Part shown: positions 41,161 to 50,021 of the stretch, in pieces
How the letters are laid out: every line of letters starts with the position of its first letter
Numbering within the stretch: the stretch's first letter is position 1
Source of the DNA: Woeseia sp.
GTDB taxonomy: Bacteria > Pseudomonadota > Gammaproteobacteria > Steroidobacterales > UBA11654
NCBI GenBank assembly: GCA_019653755.1
Contig: BPCL01000002.1
Coordinates: 62,001 to 126,000 of the forward strand
Direction: 5' to 3'
DNA length: 64,000 nt
Notes under the pieces: generated by a model
Told to the model about the DNA's origin: nothing
The model's input: the letters and a program-made list of their open reading frames with translations, nothing else
Database searches by the model: none
Made by a program: the position numbers and the translations under genes

Positions 41161-42255
41161 TTATTCTTCTCTTTTTTGACCTGTTTTGAATCTAGTATAT
41201 ATTCTAGTCTTGATTCTGTTGTATTTTGGTGGATCAACTTCAGTTAGTGATAAGCGACTCATTACTTCTTCTGTTGGATATATGGCAGCATCCTCTTTTA
41301 TGCCTTCTTTAAGGAATTTATCGGCAGCTGGGATAGGGCTGGCATAATGAGTCAGGTTAACAAAATCTGCACTGACTTCTGGTCTTGTGAGGTAATCCAA
41401 TAACAGATAAGCATTTTCTAGGTTAGGCGCATCTTTCGGAATGACCATTATATCTACCCATAAAAGACTGCCTTCTGATGGCACAAAATACTTAAGACTA
41501 ATATTTTTCCCAGCTTCCTCTGCTCTCATTTTAGCTGTGGCATAGTCTCCAGCCCAACTTTGTGCGATGCATAGATCGCCATTGGGTAAATCATTAAGAA
41601 ACGTCGAGGAGGTAAATTTTCTTATATAAGGCCTAACTGACAGCAATAAATCTTCAGCTTCTCTAAGGGCTTCAGGGTCTCTTGAATCATCTGGATAGCC
41701 TAAGTACATAAGAGCTGTTGGCACCACATCTGTTGGTGAGTCTAGAACGCTAATTCCACAGTCAGAAAATTTAGAGACAACTTCGGGATCAAATAGCATA
41801 TCACCACTACCTATGGGTGGGTTTTGATGTCTCTCAAGAATCATGTCCTCATTGTAGGTAATACCAGTTGATCCGTAGCTATAGGGAATCATAATTCTAT
41901 TGTTAGGGTCGAATTTGCTGAGCATTTTCATGAGCTCTGGATCAATTAAGTCATAATTTTTGATTTTTGATTTGTCTATCTCATGAAAAATTCCAAGCGG
42001 CATTAATCTCTTGGAGTACATACTTGAGTGCATAACCAGATCGTATCCTGAATTACCACTCAAGAGTTTTGCTTCAACAATCTCAGAAGACTCGTAAGTA
42101 TCATAATTGACCTTAATCCCATATTCTTCTTCAAAATTCTCAATTGTATTCTCGCCAATATAGTCAGACCAGTTATAGAAATTAACCACTTCCTCAGAAT
42201 AAGATGGCTGAGCAATTAGAAGCATTAACAATATTAGTTTAAAAATTTTCATCAT
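41161..42255 (-). CDS. potF: Polyamine-type periplasmic binding protein (PotD/PotF)
   Basis: The 364-residue protein has a signal peptide (IFKLILLMLLIAQPSYSEEV) and the conserved start of the mature PotD/F family NFYNWSDYIGENTIENFEE. Further family marks are VMHSSMYSKRLMPLGIFHEI, PYSYGSTGITYNED, VLDSPTDVVPTALMYLGY and IAQSWAGDYATAK. Binding-site Asp/Trp residues are in place, but which polyamine, or related cation, it binds cannot be read from motifs. It leads the transporter operon and diverges, at some distance, from the amine-catabolism operon at 45.5 kb. Confidence 0.92.
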   Translation of the reverse strand: MMKIFKLILLMLLIAQPSYSEEVVNFYNWSDYIGENTIENFEEEYGIKVNYDTYESSEIVEAKLLSGNSGYDLVMHSSMYSKRLMPLGIFHEIDKSKIKNYDLIDPELMKMLSKFDPNNRIMIPYSYGSTGITYNEDMILERHQNPPIGSGDMLFDPEVVSKFSDCGISVLDSPTDVVPTALMYLGYPDDSRDPEALREAEDLLLSVRPYIRKFTSSTFLNDLPNGDLCIAQSWAGDYATAKMRAEEAGKNISLKYFVPSEGSLLWVDIMVIPKDAPNLENAYLLLDYLTRPEVSADFVNLTHYASPIPAADKFLKEGIKEDAAIYPTEEVMSRLSLTEVDPPKYNRIKTRIYTRFKTGQKREE

Positions 42256-42291
42256 TAATAGAATAAAGAGTATAGATTATCTTAATTCTCA

Positions 42292-43173
42292 TTAAGATTC
42301 TTTTGAGCTTTTATTGCCGCCTAAATTGGTCATCAGTACCCCGATGATTATTAAGAAACATCCTAGCAGCTTAGTCAATGTTACTGACTCATCTAATAAG
42401 ATGTAAGCCCAGAACATTCCAAAGACGGGAACAAGCATGGCAATAATTGATGTACTCACAGGACCTATGCTCTTGATTAGAGTGTAATAAGGAATATAGG
42501 CCAATCCAGTTGCTAAGACAGCAAGGAATAAAGTGCTCAGTATGATATATAAATTAAGTCCATCGAATGTTAAAGGCTCTAATGCCAGGAATGGGGTGAT
42601 TAGAAATGTTGCACCAAGCATGCTGACTGCTGCTATTAACTTAACGTTTTCAAAATTAAGTTTATACATGTAAACCATTGAGATGCCATACATCATGGCA
42701 CCCATAATGGCCGCCAAGTTTGCTGTGATTTCAAACTCCAGTGATTCAAGACCAACAAAAACTGTTAAGCCTATTAATCCCATAACGATCCCCAAGAGTT
42801 GCAAAAGTTTAAATTTAAAATTCAGAAACATCATCGAAAATAAGAAAGCAAAGAGAGGGGTAGTCCCGTTTATAACTGCCATAGAGCCAGCATTGATTTG
42901 TAATGATGCGTAGGAAAATAGATAGAATGGTATCGCTATATTGGCAGCACCAATGATAAGAATGGGAAAGAGATTATCCTTAACGAATAACCAGTCCTTT
43001 CGATTTATAAACAATAAACCTAAGACAATTGATGCAATCGAGAGTCTTAAAAAGACCAATCCAACAGGCCCAAACACCGGTGCTGTTTCTTTGATGAATA
43101 CAAAAGAGGATCCCCAGATGGCAGATAAACCAACAATATAAATCCAATCAACAATGGAAGGTTTATTGCTCAA
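42292..43173 (-). CDS. EamA/DMT superfamily membrane transporter
   Basis: The 293-residue product has about ten hydrophobic segments in two EamA halves, with YIVGLSAIWGSSFVFIKETA at the start, a typical DMT opening, and LATGLAYIPYYTLIKSIGP in the second half. Members export amino acids, nucleosides or metabolites; substrate not predictable. It lies between the acyl-CoA dehydrogenase and potF genes on the same strand, so it may be an overflow exporter for the pathway. Confidence 0.88.
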   Translation of the reverse strand: MSNKPSIVDWIYIVGLSAIWGSSFVFIKETAPVFGPVGLVFLRLSIASIVLGLLFINRKDWLFVKDNLFPILIIGAANIAIPFYLFSYASLQINAGSMAVINGTTPLFAFLFSMMFLNFKFKLLQLLGIVMGLIGLTVFVGLESLEFEITANLAAIMGAMMYGISMVYMYKLNFENVKLIAAVSMLGATFLITPFLALEPLTFDGLNLYIILSTLFLAVLATGLAYIPYYTLIKSIGPVSTSIIAMLVPVFGMFWAYILLDESVTLTKLLGCFLIIIGVLMTNLGGNKSSKES

Positions 43174-43186
43174 TGAGTGCTCCTGA

Positions 43187-44350
43187 CTATAGGTCTTTTA
43201 AGCCTTTTTTCAGTAGTCCGCGTGCAAGAATAAGTCGCTGTATTTCTGAAGTGCCTTCCCAAATTCGATCCACTCTTAACTCACGATAGAATCTTTCGGC
43301 TGCAAATTCCCTCATGTAACCTCGGCCACCAAAAATTTGTACAACTCGATCAGCGACTTTGTTGGCCATCTCTGATGCGAAAAGTTTTACAGCTGAGCAT
43401 CGATAATGCAGTGCTTTCATATCATCACCACGATCATGGGCTTCGGCTGTTTCATAGAGCATTAATCGGGCAGCCCAAAGTTCCGTGACGCTGTCAGCTA
43501 GCATGAACTGTATGGCTTGTTGCTCCGCTAAAAAACCGTCTTTAACTTGTCTGCTTTTAGCAAACTCTGTGGCTTCCTCAATCAATCTTGCAGCTGCCCC
43601 ACAGCAGCGTGCAGCAATCATTAATCGCTCCCGTCTGAACCATGCCAGTGAGTAACTCATGCCATCACTTTCTGAACCAATCCTGTTTTTTTCAGGTATG
43701 AAGACGTCATTAAATTTGTAGATCGGATGATGACTATCAAAGGTATGAGAAAACAGAGGTGTTCTAACATGTTCTATTCCTTCTTCGCCCATATCTAGAA
43801 AAAACATGGCATCACCTACCTTTTCATTTTCAGCCTCAATAACCGCTTGCACAAAAAAGAAATCAGCATGATTAGCACCAGTGACAAACCATTTTTCACC
43901 GTTCAGCACATAGCCGCCTTCAACTTTTTTTGCTGTTGCGCTTACATCAAGCTGAGATCCTGATTCAGCTTCAGTAATGGCATAACATTCGTGTCGACTC
44001 CCATCCATTAATGGCAGGATGTATTCTTTTATTTGTTCCTCGTTACAAGCTTCTAACATCCACGCCTGAGGTTCTGAAAAACACCATGATAACGCGTTTG
44101 TGCTTCTTCCTAGGACTTCCCAAACACAAACTTGTTCCAAGTTACTCAGAGCTCTGCCACCGAGTTCTTTGGGTATATCCATCGAGCTTAGACCGAGGTC
44201 AATTGCCATTTGTCTGTGTTTTTTATCTATATCCTCAGGAATCTTGCCTTCATTCATCTCAGCTTCAACCTCCCAGGGCATGGTTGTCTCTAGAAATCCT
44301 TTAGCAATGTCTATCCAATGAAGGGCATTCTTTGGCAAGTTAATATGCAT
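43187..44350 (-). CDS. Acyl-CoA dehydrogenase
   Basis: The 387-residue flavoprotein has CYAITEAESGSQLDVSATA, GYVLNGEKWFVTGANHADF, RIGSESDGMSYSLAWFRRER and the C-terminal ADRVVQIFGGRGYMREFAAE, RFYRELRVDRIWEGTSEIQR, typical of the acyl-CoA dehydrogenase family. The usual catalytic base lies near REFAAERFYRE (the Glu in the last helix region). It oxidises an acyl-CoA to the enoyl-CoA with electrons to ETF. Substrate unknown; an enoyl-CoA hydratase gene is in the facing operon, so the two may work in sequence. Confidence 0.9.
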   Translation of the reverse strand: MHINLPKNALHWIDIAKGFLETTMPWEVEAEMNEGKIPEDIDKKHRQMAIDLGLSSMDIPKELGGRALSNLEQVCVWEVLGRSTNALSWCFSEPQAWMLEACNEEQIKEYILPLMDGSRHECYAITEAESGSQLDVSATAKKVEGGYVLNGEKWFVTGANHADFFFVQAVIEAENEKVGDAMFFLDMGEEGIEHVRTPLFSHTFDSHHPIYKFNDVFIPEKNRIGSESDGMSYSLAWFRRERLMIAARCCGAAARLIEEATEFAKSRQVKDGFLAEQQAIQFMLADSVTELWAARLMLYETAEAHDRGDDMKALHYRCSAVKLFASEMANKVADRVVQIFGGRGYMREFAAERFYRELRVDRIWEGTSEIQRLILARGLLKKGLKDL

Positions 44351-44418
44351 ACTAATTACTCCGTATCGTCAAACAATTTTACTCTGATTAAAAATCAGAT
44401 GTTATTAAAAATTATAAA

Positions 44419-45336
44419 TTAGGGCTTTAGTTCTGAATATTCTGGGATTGGTCTATTTTGCAGAAATGCTACAAGCATCGCATTCACCTCGTCTGGCGCA
44501 TCTTGTTGAACATGATGTGACATCCCCTTGAAATAACGAATTGTAAAATTATCAACATGATCTTCAGTGCCCATGGAGCTAGTCATTGAGAGTGCCACAT
44601 CTTTTTCACCCCATAGCATCAAGGTGGGGACTTTTATCTTTGGGTAGCCCAGCTTCCATTGACGATAATTTCCGCCACCGCAAAGCATGGCACGATAATA
44701 ATTCAGCATTGCTGTTCTGTTTCTTGAACGCGATGTATTTTTATTCAAAAGCTCCACCACTTCGTCTGAATAATTTTTGCGATTAGCAGCGCCGCCCCTG
44801 ATTAATCTGCCGATTGAAATCCTGCTGAAGACTAGTTCTGGCAGCCAAGGCAATTGGAAGAAGAAGATGTACCACGATCGCCTAAGTTGTTCAAAGCTTC
44901 TGCTGATTGCTCTCCAAAAAAGAAATGGATGCGGCACATTGCAGATTACTAGGCGATCAATAAGGGCTGGTTTTCTCATGGCAAGATGCCAAGCAATTAA
45001 TGCGCCCCAGTCATGGGATAAGAGCGTGACCTCAGTTGCATCAGAAGCTTTAATCAGCTCCTCCACATCCTTCATTAAGACTTCTAACTGGTAATTTTTT
45101 AATCCCTTGGGCGCATCTGTGTTTCCATAGCCACGCATGTTTGGTGCCCAGACCCTGTAGCCTAAGTTTGCAAGATAGGGCATCTGGAATCTCCAGGCGA
45201 TACTGTGTTCTGGAAAACCGTGTAGACACAACACTAGTCGATCACCTTCTCCTTGTGTATCAACCTCAAATCTAACACCGTTTGCATCAACTGATATCGT
45301 TTCGACTTCTTTAATTAGATCGGATGTAGTTTTCAT
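44419..45336 (-). CDS. Alpha/beta hydrolase, epoxide-hydrolase-like
   Basis: The 305-residue protein has the oxyanion motif LCLHGFPEHSIAWRFQ, the nucleophile elbow VTLLSHDWGALIAWHL with Asp as nucleophile, LWGEKDVALS for the acid and MSHHVQQDAPDEV for the His, the arrangement of epoxide hydrolases and haloalkane dehalogenases. No signal peptide. It ends 69 bases before the acyl-CoA dehydrogenase gene and is divergent from the aminotransferase operon across 191 bases. Confidence 0.88.
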   Translation of the reverse strand: MKTTSDLIKEVETISVDANGVRFEVDTQGEGDRLVLCLHGFPEHSIAWRFQMPYLANLGYRVWAPNMRGYGNTDAPKGLKNYQLEVLMKDVEELIKASDATEVTLLSHDWGALIAWHLAMRKPALIDRLVICNVPHPFLFWRAISRSFEQLRRSWYIFFFQLPWLPELVFSRISIGRLIRGGAANRKNYSDEVVELLNKNTSRSRNRTAMLNYYRAMLCGGGNYRQWKLGYPKIKVPTLMLWGEKDVALSMTSSMGTEDHVDNFTIRYFKGMSHHVQQDAPDEVNAMLVAFLQNRPIPEYSELKP

Positions 45337-45527
45337 CTTTTACTCTTTTTCAATTTTGCTTTGAAACTCATTTCCCTTTGGATAAGATACAACTATATGA
45401 TGTATTTACTTCATTCGCGATTCAATATCATTTATACAAGAAACTAATCTGTGTAATTTTCAGCTCCGTCTTGGCGGACCAAAAATTTTTTCCCTACAAC
45501 ATAAAACATAAACAATAGATTAAGCGG

Positions 45528-46841
45528 ATGAGCAAAAGATCATTAGAAAAAAGTAACAAGCATTTCAAAAAAGCACTGAAAAAACTTCCTTTGGGGGTGA
45601 CATCAAACTTCAGATATTGGGGCGATGATGAGACCATTTATATCAAACGCGCATCGGGTTGCAGACTCTGGGACCTGGACGACAATGAATACATTGATTA
45701 TCGCTTAGCCTACGGTCCATATATTCTTGGATATGCAGATGAAAGAGTTGATCAGGCAGCTAGAGAAGGAATGGACATTGGTGGCGTCTTTGCACTTGCA
45801 ACCGAACTGGAATATGAGGTAGCACAAAAAATTTCTTCGATGGTGCCTTCTGCCGAATTGGTTCGTTATTCCAATTCAGGAACAGAGGCTGTGATGGCTG
45901 CTCTCAGGGTTGCAAGAGCTTACAGCAAGCGTGATGAATACATAATGATTGAGGGCGGTTATCACGGCGTTTCAGATTCTGTTTTATGGGATGTTGACAT
46001 CGACGATTGGGATCCTCAGTCAGGACCTCCAGAGAAGATTTCATCAAGCCACGGGGTCCCAGACAAGATTGGGGATATGGTCACTTTGGTACCCTTGAAT
46101 GATGCCAATAAACTTGAGGATGTGTTAAAGAAAAAACACGGCGACATTGGTGCACTCTTAATTGAGCCGATATTAGGAAATTGCTGCTCTATTTCTGCAA
46201 CCCAAGAGTATATGCAAGCAGTCCGTTCCTTATGCGATCAATATGATGTCGTCTTAATTATTGATGAGGTCAAAACAGGTTTTAGAGTTGCCAAAGGCGG
46301 TGTTCAAGAACTCTTTGGAATTGAAGCTGATTTATGCACCTTTGCAAAATCCATTGCCAATGGTTATCCCATTTCTGCGATTTGTGGCAAAGAGGAATTG
46401 ATGCGTTCAATCAAATACGGGGGCGTGCTTCATGGTGGAACTTTCACAGCGCACTCAGTTGCCATCTCTGCAGCCAATAAAACCCTCGAGATCTTGCAAA
46501 ACACAGACGCATTAGAAACGGTTAATCAATATGGGATTGATTTGAGAGAGGGTATTAGTAACATTTTGACAAAAAATGATGTCCCGCATTGTTTTACTGG
46601 CCATCCATCAATGTCAGGATTATTTTTATCAGAATCTGCTCCAACGAACGCCCGAGATTTTAAGAGTTCTAACTATCCGTTTTATGAAAAACTTGCTGAA
46701 GAATTACTCGAAGATGGGGTATTATGCGAGTTCGATCCTAGAGAACCATGGTTCATTTGTGAGTCGCATGCAAAAAATGCATTAGAACCCACCTTGAATG
46801 CTTTTGAGAGCGCTCTGGAAAGAGCAATGAAAGGAGACTGA
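45528..46841 (+). CDS. Class III aminotransferase (glutamate-1-semialdehyde aminomutase-like)
   Basis: This 437-residue PLP enzyme has GSAM-like architecture: YIDYRLAYGPYILGYADERV, YSNSGTEAVMAALRVARAY, GGYHGVSDSV, LIIDEVKTGFRVAKGG and PLP-binding Lys274 in CTFAKSIANGYPISAICG. The specific GSAM residues are not certain; position in an amine-catabolic operon favours amine-to-aldehyde transamination over haem synthesis. The next gene begins one base after its stop with TTG. Confidence 0.87.
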   Translation: MSKRSLEKSNKHFKKALKKLPLGVTSNFRYWGDDETIYIKRASGCRLWDLDDNEYIDYRLAYGPYILGYADERVDQAAREGMDIGGVFALATELEYEVAQKISSMVPSAELVRYSNSGTEAVMAALRVARAYSKRDEYIMIEGGYHGVSDSVLWDVDIDDWDPQSGPPEKISSSHGVPDKIGDMVTLVPLNDANKLEDVLKKKHGDIGALLIEPILGNCCSISATQEYMQAVRSLCDQYDVVLIIDEVKTGFRVAKGGVQELFGIEADLCTFAKSIANGYPISAICGKEELMRSIKYGGVLHGGTFTAHSVAISAANKTLEILQNTDALETVNQYGIDLREGISNILTKNDVPHCFTGHPSMSGLFLSESAPTNARDFKSSNYPFYEKLAEELLEDGVLCEFDPREPWFICESHAKNALEPTLNAFESALERAMKGD

Positions 46842-46842
46842 G

Positions 46843-48459
46843 TTGGAAAAATATGACGCTATAGTTATTGGAGCAGGCCACAACGGTTTGACCAATGCCG
46901 CTTATTTAGCAAAGTCAGGATTAAAGGTTCTTGTTTTAGAGAAAAATGACTACATAGGTGGAGCTGCTGTTAGTCGAGAATTGCATGACGGATGGACCTA
47001 CTCAAATTGCTCTTATGTTTGCAGCTTATTAAGACCAGAGATATATCGAGACCTCAATCTACAAAAACATGGCCTCCAAGTTATAGCCTATGGCGGAAGC
47101 GTTACCTTCATGGAAGATGGCAATATCTTTGGCGGTTATTCAGACCATGATGTACAAAGAAGAGAGATTGGTCGTTTCTCTAAAAAGGATGCTGATGCTT
47201 ATGTTAGATTTGGCAGAGATGTTTCCAAACAGTGTCGATTTATAAAACCTTTGCTTTTGAGAACGCCTCCTGACCCCACTTCTTTTAGACCAAAAGATCT
47301 GGATGAGTTGTTGTATTTGTTCAAGCGACTCTATGGCTTAGGCGAACAAACAATTTATGAGACGATTCGTTTTTATACCATGAGTGCCGCAGAGTATCTG
47401 GCAGAATACTTTGAATCAGATATTGTTAAAGCTGCTATGTCTGGAAGTGGAATTATCGGCACTGCTCTCGGTCCATATTCTCCAGGAACCGCCTATGTGC
47501 TGTTGCATCATTATATGGGGGAAGTTGATGGCAGTATTGGTTCATGGGGTTTTGCTAGAGGTGGAATGGGTTCAGTCTCAAAAGCCCTAGCAGGTGCACT
47601 CCAAGAGTACGATGGAAAGATTATTACGGATGCAGAGGTTACTCAAATTCAAGTCAAGAACGGCAAAACAACGGGTGTTGTTTTGGCTAATGGCGATGAA
47701 TACCACGCTAAAAATGTGGTTTCAAATCTAGACGCACGTCGAACCTATCAGGATTTGTTTGATCCTCAAGATCTCAGTGAAAAGTTACTTAAACAAGTGG
47801 ATAATTTTAAGTTCAATGGATCCTCCGGAAAGCTCAATATTGCTCTGGATGGTTTACCCGAGTTTCCAGCTATGGGCAAAGATAATCCTCTTATCTATGC
47901 CGATATGCACTTTATTGATTCTCTCGAAAGAATTGAAAGGGCTTATGACGATTGGAAGAATGGAAGATGGTCACAGGACCCTTATGTTGACATGCTTATA
48001 CCCACTATGACTGATCCAACTATGGCGCCTCCTGGTAAACATTACATGTCAGTTTTTGTGCAATACGCACCACCAAAACTTGCAACCGGTGAATGGACAG
48101 ATAAGGACAGGGAAGGTTTTGGGAAAACAGTTATTGATCAGATTGGTGAGTACAGCCCCAATTTTAAAGACCTTATTGTGCACGCTGAAATTAGAACACC
48201 ACAAGACATCGAGAACGAAGTGGGTCTTACAGAGGGAAATATTTTTCAAGGTGAATTGACTATGGATCAAATGTTTTTCAATAGACCCTTCCCGGGGTAT
48301 GCCCAGTTTAGAGGCCCAGTGAAGGGTTTTTACATGTGTGGATCGAGCACGCATCCAGGAGGAGGGGTAATGGCTGCTCCAGGTGCCAATGCGGCTAGAG
48401 AAATTTTGTACGACCTTAAGCGAAAAAATATTGTTCCAGAGGCTGAAAACGATGACTAG
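46843..48459 (+). CDS. FAD-dependent oxidoreductase, phytoene-desaturase-like (COG1233), copy 1
   Basis: The 538-residue protein opens with a dinucleotide-binding loop VIGAGHNGLTNAAYLAKSG and KNDYIGGAAVSREL, and ends YMCGSSTHPGGGVMAAPGAN, the family hallmark of the COG1233 branch. It starts with TTG one base after the aminotransferase stop. These flavoproteins desaturate or oxidise C-C or C-N bonds. The next gene is its paralogue and overlaps it by eight bases. Carotenoid genes are absent nearby, so a role in amine oxidation is inferred from context only. Confidence 0.85.
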   Translation: MEKYDAIVIGAGHNGLTNAAYLAKSGLKVLVLEKNDYIGGAAVSRELHDGWTYSNCSYVCSLLRPEIYRDLNLQKHGLQVIAYGGSVTFMEDGNIFGGYSDHDVQRREIGRFSKKDADAYVRFGRDVSKQCRFIKPLLLRTPPDPTSFRPKDLDELLYLFKRLYGLGEQTIYETIRFYTMSAAEYLAEYFESDIVKAAMSGSGIIGTALGPYSPGTAYVLLHHYMGEVDGSIGSWGFARGGMGSVSKALAGALQEYDGKIITDAEVTQIQVKNGKTTGVVLANGDEYHAKNVVSNLDARRTYQDLFDPQDLSEKLLKQVDNFKFNGSSGKLNIALDGLPEFPAMGKDNPLIYADMHFIDSLERIERAYDDWKNGRWSQDPYVDMLIPTMTDPTMAPPGKHYMSVFVQYAPPKLATGEWTDKDREGFGKTVIDQIGEYSPNFKDLIVHAEIRTPQDIENEVGLTEGNIFQGELTMDQMFFNRPFPGYAQFRGPVKGFYMCGSSTHPGGGVMAAPGANAAREILYDLKRKNIVPEAENDD

Positions 48460-50020
48460 GAAAAATAAAAAGATAGCCATCATTGGTGCGGGTCACAATA
48501 GCTTGGTTTGTGCAGCGTATCTAGCAAAGGCAGGTTTTAGCGTTAATGTCTACGAGACTCGTTCTGATGTTGGTGGTATGGCTTCAACCAGAGAATTAGC
48601 AGAGGGCTATAAAGTTCCTGGTGCCGCACACTTATTGCATCAAGTTGATTCTAAGATTCATAAATCATTGAAGTTGGACAAACACGGCTTAGCTTATGTG
48701 GCGAGTGGTTTGAAAACAATCTCAATTAACCCTAACGGCAATGCCTTGGTTTTTGATGATGACAATATCACTGGTGATGACATTACATTAAGGGAACAGG
48801 AGCAATATAAAGAATTCAGAAAGACCATGAAAAAGCTCGCTGGGTTTTTTAAAAAGGCTTATCAAAAGGCACCTCCAAGATTAGGTTCTGAGGAGAGAAG
48901 AGATCTTTCAAATTTAATGAGTCTAGGATGGAATCTAAGGAGCATGGGCAAGGATTCCATGAGGTTAATGTTGAAATTTATTGCTGTGAACATTCATGAT
49001 GTGTTGAACGAATACTTTGACCATGAACACATTAAAGGCTCCATTGCCCTAGATGCGCTTCTGGGTAATCGTTTAGGACCTAGAACCAATAACAGTTCGA
49101 TCACTTATTTACATCAACTCACAGGAGATTTAAACGGAGTTCAGGGTAGTTATGGTATTCCAGAAGGCGGCATGAGCAGCTATTCCGACTCCCTTCAAAA
49201 AGCAGCGGAATCAGCAGGCGTAAATATTCACACCAATTCGCCAATTAAACAGATTGATCTAGACGCAGAAAATAAAATCAGAGGGTTGGTGTTAGAATCT
49301 GGAGAAACCATTGAAGCAGATGTTGTTGTTTCAGGGATAGATCCTCGAAGTACATTTATGTGCTTAGTTGGACCGAAGCATCTCGAGTCCCATTATGTTC
49401 ATAAAATAAGCAACATTAGAATGAGAGGTAACACTTCAAAACTTCATTTAGCCTTATCTGGGCTGCCTAAATTCAAGGGCGTAGATAAAGAGGATTTGGG
49501 GAATCGAATCATTAACGCACCAAACATGAAGTATCTTGAATTGGCTCATGATTTTACTAAATACGGCGAGTATTCTGATCAGTTGCCGATGGAAATCATT
49601 ATTCCATCGATTCATGATAAGACGCTTGCACCTAAGGGGCATCATGTCTTGTCAGCCATAGTGAACAACACTGCCTATCATTTGAAAGATGGCTGGGAGC
49701 AGTCAAAACCAGTTGTTCTTGAGAACTGTTTAAACCAATTAGAAGAGATGGCACCTGGAATTAGAAAATTAATTCTTCATGCGGAACTATTATCTCCTAA
49801 AGATTTTGAAAACGAATACGGCATTACTGGTGGGCATTGGCATCAAGGTGAATTGACCTTCGATCAATTTTTAATGTTAAGACCTATACCAGGCATGGCG
49901 CAGTACACATCTCCTATTGAATCACTTTACCTATGTGGTGCAGGATCACATCCTGGAGGCGGTTTAATGGGTTTAGCTGGAAGAAATGCAGCGAACGAAA
50001 TTTTGAGTAGGGAGTCCTAG
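48452..50020 (+). CDS. FAD-dependent oxidoreductase, phytoene-desaturase-like (COG1233), copy 2
   Basis: This paralogue starts at ATG 48452 (MTRKNKKIAIIGAGHNSLVC), eight bases inside the end of copy 1, so the two are translationally coupled. The FAD loop is IIGAGHNSLVCAAYLAKAG, then TRSDVGGMASTREL, and the C-terminus is LCGAGSHPGGGLMGLAGRN. About 523 residues. Copy 1 and copy 2 share the same layout but are diverged along their length, suggesting an old duplication and possibly a heteromer. A GcvT-like gene begins two bases after the stop. Confidence 0.85.
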   Translation: MTRKNKKIAIIGAGHNSLVCAAYLAKAGFSVNVYETRSDVGGMASTRELAEGYKVPGAAHLLHQVDSKIHKSLKLDKHGLAYVASGLKTISINPNGNALVFDDDNITGDDITLREQEQYKEFRKTMKKLAGFFKKAYQKAPPRLGSEERRDLSNLMSLGWNLRSMGKDSMRLMLKFIAVNIHDVLNEYFDHEHIKGSIALDALLGNRLGPRTNNSSITYLHQLTGDLNGVQGSYGIPEGGMSSYSDSLQKAAESAGVNIHTNSPIKQIDLDAENKIRGLVLESGETIEADVVVSGIDPRSTFMCLVGPKHLESHYVHKISNIRMRGNTSKLHLALSGLPKFKGVDKEDLGNRIINAPNMKYLELAHDFTKYGEYSDQLPMEIIIPSIHDKTLAPKGHHVLSAIVNNTAYHLKDGWEQSKPVVLENCLNQLEEMAPGIRKLILHAELLSPKDFENEYGITGGHWHQGELTFDQFLMLRPIPGMAQYTSPIESLYLCGAGSHPGGGLMGLAGRNAANEILSRES

Positions 50021-50021
50021 G

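Noticed and set aside
45528-46841. HemL (glutamate-1-semialdehyde aminomutase) for haem synthesis
   Set aside because: Only the fold-type signature matches; the operon is catabolic and there is no other haem gene in it.
46843-50020. Carotenoid desaturase pair
   Set aside because: No crtB, crtE or other carotenoid genes in the window; neighbours are amine and CoA enzymes.
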